A stretch of DNA of 64,000 nucleotides from Holophagales bacterium (GTDB lineage Bacteria > Acidobacteriota > Thermoanaerobaculia > Multivoradales > Multivoraceae). The position numbers and the translations under genes were made by a program. This document shows positions 1 through 7,944 of this stretch, one piece after another. The stretch is taken from positions 1,263,037 to 1,327,036 of the forward strand of contig VXVC01000004.1 of assembly GCA_009836625.1 (NCBI GenBank), given 5' to 3'. Within the stretch, counting starts at the first letter, position 1; every line of letters begins with the position of its first letter. The notes beneath the pieces are model-generated. The model saw only the letters and a list, made by a program, of their open reading frames with translations, was not told where the DNA came from and ran no database searches.

Positions 1-745
1 CCTGACGCGCCGCCTCGATCCGCCGCTCGTTGTCCGTCCGGTTCTCGATCTCCGTGTTGACGTCGTTGATCACCTCGAACAGGTCGCGGCGCTCGCTGTT
101 GCGGTGCACTCGCTGGCCGGTGAACGTCTCGAGGTCGAGCAGCGCCCGCCGTACCTGGTCGCGGTCGTTCGTGAACGGCATCCGCAGGTTCAGGTAGCGG
201 TCGAAGCTCGCGAGCATGATGCGGTCCTCGGGCCTCAGGTGCTCGCGGATGAATGCACGAAGTTCCCGCATGACGCGATTGCGGTTGGGCGGGGTCAGAT
301 TCAGGTTGTCGATGTATATGACGACGTGGAGCGCCTGCTCGGGCGGCACCGTCACCGGCTGTCGCGCGGCGGCCGCCCGTTCGAGAGGATCGTCCGGCGG
401 CGGCGGCAGCAGCGGCTCCGCCGTCAGTTCGCCGCCGCGGCGCACCAGGAGTTCGTCGCCCTGCTGTTCGACCGCGTAGAAGTTGCTGATCGGCACGGCT
501 CGCCCGTCGACCCGGAGCTCGAAGTCGTCCGGAGCCAGGCCCAGCACGGGCTTGCCGTCGGCGTCGGTGACGTAGACGTCGACGTTGACGACCTCAACGT
601 TGACGACCTCGACGAAACCCGGTCCCGAGGGCGAGCGCGCGTCCCCCGGCTGGGCGGTGGCCGGAAGCGCGGCGACCAGTCCAAGGAGGACCGCCGCCGG
701 CAAGTTGAACCGGCGAAGGATCGCGGTGAGGTCCCCCCAACTCAT
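1..745 (-). CDS. VWFA-related secreted protein (partial, 3' end outside window)
   Basis: The first ~248 residues of a protein that continues past the left edge. An N-terminal signal peptide (hydrophobic run at residues 14-27, then ATAQ at 29-32) precedes the signature VEVVNVDVYVTDADGKPV and a DFELRVDG motif. This is the start of the VWFA-related domain family (TIGR03436-like) that is common in Acidobacteriota. HVVIYIDNLNLTP further on is the beta-strand of the VWA fold carrying the MIDAS-like aspartate. The ATG at 745 overlaps the stop of the sulfatase-TPR gene upstream by four bases (ATGA), so the two are probably translationally coupled. Function of the family is unknown; a surface or periplasmic adhesion role is only inferred. 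The family assignment rests on the N-terminal pattern alone. Confidence 0.8.
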   Translation of the reverse strand, partial: MSWGDLTAILRRFNLPAAVLLGLVAALPATAQPGDARSPSGPGFVEVVNVEVVNVDVYVTDADGKPVLGLAPDDFELRVDGRAVPISNFYAVEQQGDELLVRRGGELTAEPLLPPPPDDPLERAAAARQPVTVPPEQALHVVIYIDNLNLTPPNRNRVMRELRAFIREHLRPEDRIMLASFDRYLNLRMPFTNDRDQVRRALLDLETFTGQRVHRNSERRDLFEVINDVNTEIENRTDNERRIEAARQ

Positions 746-2925
746 GGGGAGAGCCTACCCCGCCGCAACGCCTCGCTGTCCGGCCAGCGCCGCAGCGCCT
801 CGGCGAGCACGGCCTCGGCGGAGCGCTCGTCCCGCATCGCCCGGAGAGTGCGCACCGCCTCTGCGTACGCCTCGGGCGCCGGATTGACGGTGACCATCTC
901 CTGGAGCGTCCTGCCGGCCTCTGCCGCGCGTTCCTCGACCGCGAACAGGAAGGCGAGCGACGAGTACGCGCCGAGCAGCCCGCGGTCGAGCGCGATCGCC
1001 TCCCGGTAAGAGCGCTCCGCCTCCTCGGCCCGGGCAAGCGCTCCGAGCGCGGTCCCCCGATGGAGGTGAAGGCGAGCGAGCACCGACCGGTCACGGCGGT
1101 CGCCGAACTCGGCAAGCGCCTCGTCGCTCTGCGCGAGCGCCTCTTCGAAGCGGCCCTGCGCGTTCAGCAGACTCGTCCGGACGATGAGGGGCGTGATCCG
1201 CGGTCCCCGCTCCGCCAGGGCTCGTTCGAGGTGCTCCGCCGCCGACTCCAGGTCTCCCTCGATCAGGGCGGCCTCCGCGAGGACCTGGGGCGCAAGCGGC
1301 GACCGGTCGGTGACCGCCAGGGCGTGCTCCCGCGCCTCCGCCACCCGGCCCGCCCGGAGCAGGAGTTCGGCGACCTTGACTCCGGACGCCGCGGCATCGC
1401 CGCCGGACGCCTCAAAGGCCTGGCGATAGGCATCCAGCGCGGCCGCGGGACGGCCCCGACGCTCCAGGATCTCTCCCAACTCGTGCCAGGCCTGGATGAG
1501 TTGCGGCTCGGTCCGGAGCACGGACCGCAGGGCCGACTCGGCCGCTTCCAGCTCACCGTCGGCGGCGAGGCGGGCAGCACGCGCCAGCTCCTCCACCGCG
1601 CCAATCCGGCTCTTCGGGTCCGGCAGCGGACCGTCTCCGGCGCGCGCGCCGCCGGACAGATAGCCGAGCGACTCGAGCCGCCGCCGGATCTCCGGATCGT
1701 CCTCGACAGGCGAGGCAAGCGACCGGTCGATCGCTTCGATTGCCGCCCGCATCCGTCGAGCTGCCGCGCGCTCCTCCAGGATGACGTTGTTTCGTTCGCC
1801 GGGATCCTCGGACAGGCGAAACAACTCAGGGGCCGGCGACTCGATGAAGTGGAGGTCCCCTTCGACGATCGAGCCGAGATCGCTCCAGCCGAAGTGGATG
1901 CGGGGATAGACGCTCTCGGAGACGATCTGGCGGGGCACCGCGCCGGACGCCGGCTCGGCGCCCAGGGCGAGCAGATCGGTACCGACGAACCCCTCCGGCT
2001 GGCCGAGCCCCAGAAGTGAATGGACCGTAGGCGCCACGTCGCCAAGCTGCGCGTTGGCGGACACCCGCTCGCCTGCCCGCTCGGCGTCAGGCAGCTTGAC
2101 GATCAGCGGCACCTGCAGCACCTCGCGGTAGATGAGGATCAGGTGGTCCATCTCGCCGTGGTCCATCAGGCCCTCGCCGTGATCCGAGAGCAGGATGACC
2201 AGAGCGTCGTCGTAGAGCCCCCGCTCCTCGAGCCGGCGAATGAGGTCGCCGACCACCGCGTCCGCGGCCGCCACCTCCCCGTCGTAGGGATCGGCGTAGC
2301 GGTCCGCGAACGGCGGCGGCGGGTTGTAGGGAGCGTGCGGCTCGTACAGGTGCAGGAACAGGAAGAACGGAGCATCCTCCACGTCGCCGAGCCAGCGCGC
2401 GGCCGCGTCCAGCGTCTCCGGGCCCGGACGCTGCAGCTCGCCGAAGTCGCGGCCGGTCTCGAACCGCACGCCGTCGTCGTAGACGTCGAAACCGCGTTCC
2501 ATCCCGGTCCCGACGCGGAGGACGTAGGACGAAACGAAGCCGCCGGTGGCGTAGCCCTCCCCGCGCAACGTTTCGACCAGCGTCGGGATCCCTTCGTCCA
2601 GCCGGTAACCGGCGTTGTCCCGCACGCCGTGCTCCGACGGCAACAGACCGGTGAACAGGCTGACGTGAGATGGCAGGGTCACGTTGACGTGGGTCCAGGC
2701 GCGCTCGAACAGCACACCACCGGCGGCCAGACGGTCGATCGCCGGCGTCTCGACCCCGTCGTAGCCGTACGCCGGCAGCCGGTCGGAGCGCAGGGTGTCG
2801 ATCGAGATCAACACGACGTTCGGCCGGGCCGCTTCGGTCACCCGCTCCTCCTCCAGGGCCGGCGGCGCGGCGCAGGCCAGGAGCGCGCCCCCGCACGCCA
2901 ACGCGATCGCCGCGGTGCGGCTCAC
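742..2925 (-). CDS. sulfatase-like lipoprotein with C-terminal TPR repeats
   Basis: A 727-residue alkaline-phosphatase-superfamily hydrolase fused to tetratricopeptide repeats. The GTG start at 2925 overlaps the upstream stop (GTGA) and gives a lipoprotein signal with lipobox LLAC (Cys18). The sulfatase domain (about 35-440) shows NVVLISIDTLRSDRL, DHGEGLMDHGE and related metal-site motifs. At the nucleophile position the usual C/S-x-P-S-R is replaced by TLPSH (Thr83), so it cannot form formylglycine and may act as a phosphodiesterase or phosphatase rather than a sulfatase. From about residue 470 to the end there are several TPR units (for example LIQAWHELGEILERRGRPAA). It sits in a three-gene overlapping operon with a small secreted protein and the VWA protein. 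Substrate is unknown. Confidence 0.88.
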   Translation of the reverse strand: MSRTAAIALACGGALLACAAPPALEEERVTEAARPNVVLISIDTLRSDRLPAYGYDGVETPAIDRLAAGGVLFERAWTHVNVTLPSHVSLFTGLLPSEHGVRDNAGYRLDEGIPTLVETLRGEGYATGGFVSSYVLRVGTGMERGFDVYDDGVRFETGRDFGELQRPGPETLDAAARWLGDVEDAPFFLFLHLYEPHAPYNPPPPFADRYADPYDGEVAAADAVVGDLIRRLEERGLYDDALVILLSDHGEGLMDHGEMDHLILIYREVLQVPLIVKLPDAERAGERVSANAQLGDVAPTVHSLLGLGQPEGFVGTDLLALGAEPASGAVPRQIVSESVYPRIHFGWSDLGSIVEGDLHFIESPAPELFRLSEDPGERNNVILEERAAARRMRAAIEAIDRSLASPVEDDPEIRRRLESLGYLSGGARAGDGPLPDPKSRIGAVEELARAARLAADGELEAAESALRSVLRTEPQLIQAWHELGEILERRGRPAAALDAYRQAFEASGGDAAASGVKVAELLLRAGRVAEAREHALAVTDRSPLAPQVLAEAALIEGDLESAAEHLERALAERGPRITPLIVRTSLLNAQGRFEEALAQSDEALAEFGDRRDRSVLARLHLHRGTALGALARAEEAERSYREAIALDRGLLGAYSSLAFLFAVEERAAEAGRTLQEMVTVNPAPEAYAEAVRTLRAMRDERSAEAVLAEALRRWPDSEALRRGRLSP

Positions 2926-3389
2926 TTCAGTTCGAGTGTCCGGCTGGCGGTCTGCGGCAAACCGTCCACGTCGCCGACCGGGGTCCACACCTCGACCGTT
3001 TCGCCGTCCTCTTCGACTTCGGTCACCTCGACCCAGCGCGCCTCTCGCAATCGCACGACGACTTCGAGCTTGCCGTCGGCGGGCGCGGGCCGCCCGTGCT
3101 CGGAGGTCCAGAAGTTGTAGAGCGCCACCTCGGCCGACTCGCCCGCCTCGATCACCTGGAGGAAGAGCTGCTGCTCGTAGACCGGCAGCGCCCGGCCGTT
3201 CAGCTCGACATCGAAGCCGAAGCTGTAGACGGCCCGGCTGGCCCTGTTGTCTATCGTCGCGACGAGCCGGCAGAGGGTCTCCGGACCGGGCGCCGCCGGC
3301 GTGACCTCGAACCCGGTGAACACGACCTCCGGCTCGTCAGCCGCGGATGACGAGGCGACCGGCAGCAGGCCGAGAACCGACGCCGCCAT
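2922..3389 (-). CDS. hypothetical secreted protein
   Basis: About 155 residues with a hydrophobic leader ending in ASSSA, followed by a mostly beta domain (VFTGFEVTPAAPGPETLCRL, then a run about an underlying DNRASRAVYSFGFDVELNG pattern). The layout resembles the CARDB/immunoglobulin-like domains of secreted bacterial proteins, but I do not recognise a named family. Start is uncertain: ATG 3389, or in-frame GTG at 3407 or 3470, the last giving a leader with an arginine before the hydrophobic core. Its stop overlaps the GTG of the sulfatase-TPR gene by four bases, so it is the first gene of that operon. It is divergent from the DUF3179 gene. Confidence 0.65.
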   Translation of the reverse strand: MAASVLGLLPVASSSAADEPEVVFTGFEVTPAAPGPETLCRLVATIDNRASRAVYSFGFDVELNGRALPVYEQQLFLQVIEAGESAEVALYNFWTSEHGRPAPADGKLEVVVRLREARWVEVTEVEEDGETVEVWTPVGDVDGLPQTASRTLELK

Positions 3390-3503
3390 GACCGCCAGTG
3401 ACGCCACTGACGAACTCTGTAACGAGATTCTGGCGGCGGAAGCCCCGGCCGCGGCCCCTGGGTTCGACACCCCATGGATAATACTGACGGGGACTCTCCG
3501 ATC

Positions 3504-4946
3504 ATGCCCACGAACCTCCTGGCCCGGCTGCCGGCGCTGCTTGCCTTTCTCGCCCTGTCCGGCTCCGCCGGTCTTTCCGCCCAGTTCGGCGAACAGCTCA
3601 CCGAAGCGGACGATCCGACCCTGCGCCTCGGCGACCTGCCCACGGCGGAGGGCGTGGCCGAGCCGGCCTTCTACGACCGCGTCCGACGCCTCATGTCCGG
3701 CAAGCCGAAGGCGCGCAAGCGGGCGGCAAGGGCGTTGGCCAGGGCCGACGAGTCCGTCCTCATACCCCTGGTCGACGCTTACTTCTTCTCGCCGAACGAG
3801 GCGCGTCCGGAACTGAGACAGGCCCTGGAGGAGCTCTCCGGCAAAGAGTTCGGCAGCCGCTACCGCGACTGGTTCGAGTACATCGGAGGCCGCGAGGACC
3901 TCGAGACGCCCCGCGGCTACGTCGCCTGGAAGGGAGAGCTCTTCTCGCGCATCGACCCGGCCTACCGGCGCATCCTGAGCCCGGAGACGACCGTCCGTCT
4001 CAGACTGCGCGAAGTCCAGTGGGGAGGCGTTCCGCTGGACGGAATTCCCGCGATCGACGATCCCGAATCCGTTCCCGCCGACACGGCCCGCTTCATGCGC
4101 GACACGGACACCGTCTTCGGCGTCAGCCTGGGCGGCGAGCACCGCGCCTACCCGGTCAAGGTCCTGAGCTGGCACGAACTGCTGAACGACACGGTCGGCG
4201 GCCAGCCGATCGCTCTCTCGTTCTGCACCCTCTGCGGTTCCGGGATTCTCTACCTCGCGGAGGACACGAGCGGCAGCCGCATCCTGTTCGGCACCTCGGG
4301 CCTGCTCTACCGCTCGAACAAGCTGATGTTCGACCACGCCACCCGCAGCCTGTGGAGCAACCTGACCGGCGAAGCGGTGGTCGGCGAACGCGCCGCCGAG
4401 GGTGCGCGGCTCGAGATGCTGCCGATGACCCTCACCCGGTGGGATGCCTGGCGGCAACGCCACCCCGACACCACGATCATGCGCCCCGATCCGGCCGCGG
4501 CCCAGCGAAGCGGCTACCGCTACATCGAGGGCGCCGCCGACGAGGCCCGCGCCGGCGTCGAGTTTCCGGTGTGGAGGCGAAGCGACGCACTGGAGCGAAA
4601 CGAGCGGATCTACGCCCTGCGGATTCGCGGCGAAGCGAAGGCCTACCCGCTCGGCAAGCTGCGCGAAGAGATCCTGATCCACGACACCTTGGGCGGCCTG
4701 CCGATCGTGATCATCTTCGACTCCGCGAGTGGCGCCGTGCGCGCGTACGAGCGCGGCGACCGCAGATTCCGGATCCCGGGGATAGCGCCGGTCCGCCAGC
4801 TCCGCGCGGAAGACGGCACCGTCTGGCGGCTGGCCGAGGAAGGGCTGGCGCCCGCCGGGGGCGGCGACCTGCTGCCGCGAGTCCCCGGCCATGTCGCCTT
4901 CTGGTTCGGCTGGTACGCGTTCTACCCGGAAACCGGCGTCTACTAG
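3504..4946 (+). CDS. DUF3179 domain-containing secreted protein
   Basis: A 480-residue protein. The ATG at 3504 is preferred over the in-frame one at 3474 because it begins a clean signal peptide (MPTNLLARLPALLAFLALSG). Residues 1-130 are a helical leader region; the rest is DUF3179, with SWHELLND (His224) and the family's FCTLCGSG signature (Cys241, Cys244), which looks like a metal- or redox-active Cys pair. The last third repeats the fold (AYPLGKLREEILIHDTLGG). The function of DUF3179 is not established; family members are exported and often found in environmental bacteria. Its stop TAG abuts exactly, without a spacer, the stop of the convergent M16 gene. Confidence 0.85.
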   Translation: MPTNLLARLPALLAFLALSGSAGLSAQFGEQLTEADDPTLRLGDLPTAEGVAEPAFYDRVRRLMSGKPKARKRAARALARADESVLIPLVDAYFFSPNEARPELRQALEELSGKEFGSRYRDWFEYIGGREDLETPRGYVAWKGELFSRIDPAYRRILSPETTVRLRLREVQWGGVPLDGIPAIDDPESVPADTARFMRDTDTVFGVSLGGEHRAYPVKVLSWHELLNDTVGGQPIALSFCTLCGSGILYLAEDTSGSRILFGTSGLLYRSNKLMFDHATRSLWSNLTGEAVVGERAAEGARLEMLPMTLTRWDAWRQRHPDTTIMRPDPAAAQRSGYRYIEGAADEARAGVEFPVWRRSDALERNERIYALRIRGEAKAYPLGKLREEILIHDTLGGLPIVIIFDSASGAVRAYERGDRRFRIPGIAPVRQLRAEDGTVWRLAEEGLAPAGGGDLLPRVPGHVAFWFGWYAFYPETGVY

Positions 4947-6482
4947 CTAGTCGGGAACGCCCGCCGGCTGGCCCAACAAACGACCCAGTTCGCCTGCGCC
5001 CCGGCCCGCCTGGACCGCCGCCGAGTCGCCGACCACAAGCAGCGCGATCCCGTCCATGTCGATGTAGCGCTGGGCCACGCGCCGGAGGTCCGTGACGGTC
5101 ACCGTGCCGAGACGCTGCCGATAGAGGGACCAGTACTCGTGAGGGCGGCCCAGCAGCTCATCCTCCGCGTAGCGGCCGGCGATCACCTCGGCGCGGTCGA
5201 ACAGCAGCGGCAGCCGCGCCGCGAGAGACCGTCTGGCGGTCGCGACTTCCGCATCGGCTACATCGCCCCGTCGCAGCCGTCTGAGTTCTTCGAGCACAGC
5301 GGCGGCGGCAACCGCGACGGACTCGGGCGCCGTCTCCAGGAAGATCCGGAACTCGCCCGCGCTGGGGGCCGGCGGCTGGCCTCGACCTGTCCCGGACGGG
5401 ACCACGTCCAGGTCGAACCAGGTCAACACGCGATAGGTGAGGCCCTCCTCGAGCTGCAGGCGCGAGCGCAGGCGAGACACCGCGCCGGGACCGTCCAGGA
5501 TCTCCGCCAGCAACATCAAAGCCCAGCGGTCGCGGTGGTCCCAGGAGCTGAAGGCGGCGCCGCGGTGGCCAAGCGCGAGCGCGGCCTGCGTACCCTGCCG
5601 GTCCACCAGCCACCAGCCCGGATAGGCGGCAGCGATCTCCGGCCGGGTACCTCTCCCCCCCGCGCCCGGCGACGCGGACTCCGCGGGCACTTCCATCGTC
5701 TCGTCCACCGTCCCGCCCGACGCCTCCCAGCCGCCGAAGAGGTCGTCGAGCCGAGCGACCAGAGCCTCGCCTTCCACGTCGCCCGACACGGCGATCACCG
5801 CGCCCTCGGGACGCCAGTGCCGGCGGTGAAAGCGGATCAGCGCCTCCCGCTGGAACGCCGCCAGGGAGGCTTCCGTCAAGCGCCGGTTCCGCGGGGAGGC
5901 CGGCCCGTGAACGAGGCGCGACCACTCCCGATCCAGGACGGTGCGCGGGTCGTCTCCTTCCGCGAGCAGGCTGACGCGGAGGCTGTCCTTCGCCTGCGCC
6001 AGCCGCTGCTCGTCGAACCGCGGCTCGAACAGGATCGACGCCAGAAGCTCCAGGCCCCGGTCGAGCGCCTCGGAACCCGTGTCGAGCACCAGCACGGTGC
6101 GGGCCCAGGAACTGCTCTCCTGGAGCCGGGCGCCCAGTGCGTCGACCTCGTCGTCGAGTTCCTCGGGACCGAGTTCGCCGGCGCCTCCGCGCCGGGCCAT
6201 CGCCGCCGTCATCGAGGCCAGCCCGTCCTCTCCCGGCCCCTCGTTCCGGTCGCCGACCGGCAGGGCCAGCACGACGTCGACCAGAGGCAGGGTGCGGTCG
6301 GGCACGACGTAGACGGGCAGGCCGTTCCTGAGTTCGAAGCGGAGTCCGGCGACCGGAGGCGGATCGAAGCGCGACGGCGCGAACCGGAGACCTTCGGGCC
6401 GGTCCGGAATCGCCTGTGCGGAAGCCTGGGCAGTGAATAGCGGCCACGCCACGACGACAGCGAAAGTCAGCAGCCGGAGCAC
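4947..6482 (-). CDS. M16-family peptidase-like subunit, zinc site absent
   Basis: A 511-residue insulinase-like protein. The GTG start at 6482 lies one base after the stop of the upstream M16 gene and gives a signal peptide (VLRLLTFAVVVAWPLF, cleavage near QASAQA). The M16 core is recognisable (LRFELRNGLPVYVVPDRTLP, then WRPEGAVIAVSGDVEG, then a C-terminal M16_C half), but where the zinc ligand HxxEH should be it reads GLASMTAAMARRG, so it lacks catalytic residues. This matches the non-catalytic partner in two-subunit M16B peptidases. With the upstream active subunit it likely forms a periplasmic heterodimer; that pairing is inferred from operon context. Confidence 0.88.
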   Translation of the reverse strand: MLRLLTFAVVVAWPLFTAQASAQAIPDRPEGLRFAPSRFDPPPVAGLRFELRNGLPVYVVPDRTLPLVDVVLALPVGDRNEGPGEDGLASMTAAMARRGGAGELGPEELDDEVDALGARLQESSSWARTVLVLDTGSEALDRGLELLASILFEPRFDEQRLAQAKDSLRVSLLAEGDDPRTVLDREWSRLVHGPASPRNRRLTEASLAAFQREALIRFHRRHWRPEGAVIAVSGDVEGEALVARLDDLFGGWEASGGTVDETMEVPAESASPGAGGRGTRPEIAAAYPGWWLVDRQGTQAALALGHRGAAFSSWDHRDRWALMLLAEILDGPGAVSRLRSRLQLEEGLTYRVLTWFDLDVVPSGTGRGQPPAPSAGEFRIFLETAPESVAVAAAAVLEELRRLRRGDVADAEVATARRSLAARLPLLFDRAEVIAGRYAEDELLGRPHEYWSLYRQRLGTVTVTDLRRVAQRYIDMDGIALLVVGDSAAVQAGRGAGELGRLLGQPAGVPD

Positions 6483-6483
6483 G

Positions 6484-7944
6484 TCAGCTCCCCCCGGCCC
6501 GGGCCAGGGAGAGGACCGCCCGTTCGGCCGAAACGAGATAGCGATCGACCACCCGTTCCAGATCGTCCCCGGAAGCCGCGGACGCGGCGTCCAGCCATTG
6601 GGCCAACTGCCCGTGGCCCCCAAGAACTTCGGCCACGGCCAGACGCTGGGCCATGCCGGCGTCCTGTTCGAGTTGACGCCACGAATCCGTCACTAGCTGC
6701 CGGCGGACACGCGCAAGTTCCGCGTCGTCGATGCCATCGTCGCGCACCCTCCCGAGCAGCCGGTCCCAGGCCGCGGTCAACTCCTCGAGACTCGCTCCCT
6801 CACCGGCCTCGATCCGTACCGCGAAATAGCCTCCGAGCTTCCGGGACACATGCTCCGCGGACGCGGCGTAGGCGACCCGATCCCCTCCCACCACGAGTTC
6901 ACGGTAGAGCCGCCCCGAGCGGCTGTTCAGCAGGCCGGCCAGGACGTCGAGCGCGACCGCGTCGCCCGCCGCCGCGAACGGCAGCGTGGGGTATCGGATC
7001 TCGACCTGGCTCCGGCAGGCGCAGAGACCCTCCAGGGAGCCGAGCGCCGGCTCCGGAACCTTCGGCCCGGCCAGGGTCCCCACCTTGCGACTGCCGCCTC
7101 CGAGCCGTCCGAAGTAGCGCTCCGCGAGTTCCCGCACCCGCGGCACGGACAGGTCGCCGATCAGAACCGCCACGATCCGTTCGGGGCGGTAGACAGCCTC
7201 AAAGTGCGTCCGCGCGTCCTCGGGAAGCAACCGCTCGACTTCGAGACGTTCGCCTCCCGGCGAATGAGCGTAGGGGTGTCCCGCGCCCCAGTACGCGGCG
7301 TCGAACCGTTCGAACCACGCCGCCGTCGGGCCCGAGTCGATGCGCTGGCGGCGCTCCTGCTCGACTACCGCCAGCTCGCGACGAAAGCCGCGAAACACGG
7401 GCTCGAGCAACCGGTCGGACTCCAGCCAGAACCAGAGTTCGAGTTTCTCCGTCGGTACCAGGGCCTGGAAGGCGGTCATGTCGTGCCGGGTGAACGCCTC
7501 GATCCCCACCGCGCCGGCCCGCGTGTAGAGACCCGCGTAGGCGCCCGGCAACTGAAGCCCGGCCAGCCGTTGCTCCACGTCTGTCAGACCGGGTACCGAA
7601 GCACCGCGGTGGACAGACTGCTCATACAACCGCTCCCACCGGTTCAGGAGCGGCGCCTCGGCCTCCCAGTCGCGCGTGCCGATCGTGCGGCTACCGGCAT
7701 ACAGGAGATGTTCCACGACATGCGCCACACCGCGCCTGGTCGGCGGGTCCGCCGCCGAGCCGCCTCGCACCGCCCAGACGGCGGCCAGGAGACGCCTTCC
7801 AGGCCGCTCGACCACCAGGAAGGTCATCCCGTTGTCGAGCTGGAAGTGTGCGGGCTCGAGCTTCGGCGGTGGAGACTGGCCAGTAGCCGCCGGCGTCGCG
7901 AATGCCATGGCGCTCAGCGCCACCAACCATCTCGTCGGTTTCAC
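6484..7944 (-). CDS. M16-family zinc metallopeptidase (catalytic subunit)
   Basis: A 486-residue exported peptidase. The GTG start at 7944 overlaps the stop of the ASPIC-domain gene (GTGA) and gives a signal peptide (VKPTRWLVALSAMAFATPAA). The inverted zinc motif HVVEH (His75, Glu78, His79) follows FQLDNGMTFLVVERP, as in pitrilysin/processing-peptidase-like enzymes. The second half carries the M16_C substrate-binding domain (RPERIVAVLIGDLSVPRVRE). It should degrade peptides in the periplasm or on the surface, together with the downstream inactive homologue. The gene is the middle member of a three-gene minus-strand operon. Confidence 0.92.
   Translation of the reverse strand: MKPTRWLVALSAMAFATPAATGQSPPPKLEPAHFQLDNGMTFLVVERPGRRLLAAVWAVRGGSAADPPTRRGVAHVVEHLLYAGSRTIGTRDWEAEAPLLNRWERLYEQSVHRGASVPGLTDVEQRLAGLQLPGAYAGLYTRAGAVGIEAFTRHDMTAFQALVPTEKLELWFWLESDRLLEPVFRGFRRELAVVEQERRQRIDSGPTAAWFERFDAAYWGAGHPYAHSPGGERLEVERLLPEDARTHFEAVYRPERIVAVLIGDLSVPRVRELAERYFGRLGGGSRKVGTLAGPKVPEPALGSLEGLCACRSQVEIRYPTLPFAAAGDAVALDVLAGLLNSRSGRLYRELVVGGDRVAYAASAEHVSRKLGGYFAVRIEAGEGASLEELTAAWDRLLGRVRDDGIDDAELARVRRQLVTDSWRQLEQDAGMAQRLAVAEVLGGHGQLAQWLDAASAASGDDLERVVDRYLVSAERAVLSLARAGGS

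Noticed and set aside
2922..4892. Long minus-strand frame spanning the DUF3179 gene
   Set aside because: The N-terminal part is antisense to the DUF3179 gene and has no domain; only the end (2922-3389) is a real small gene.
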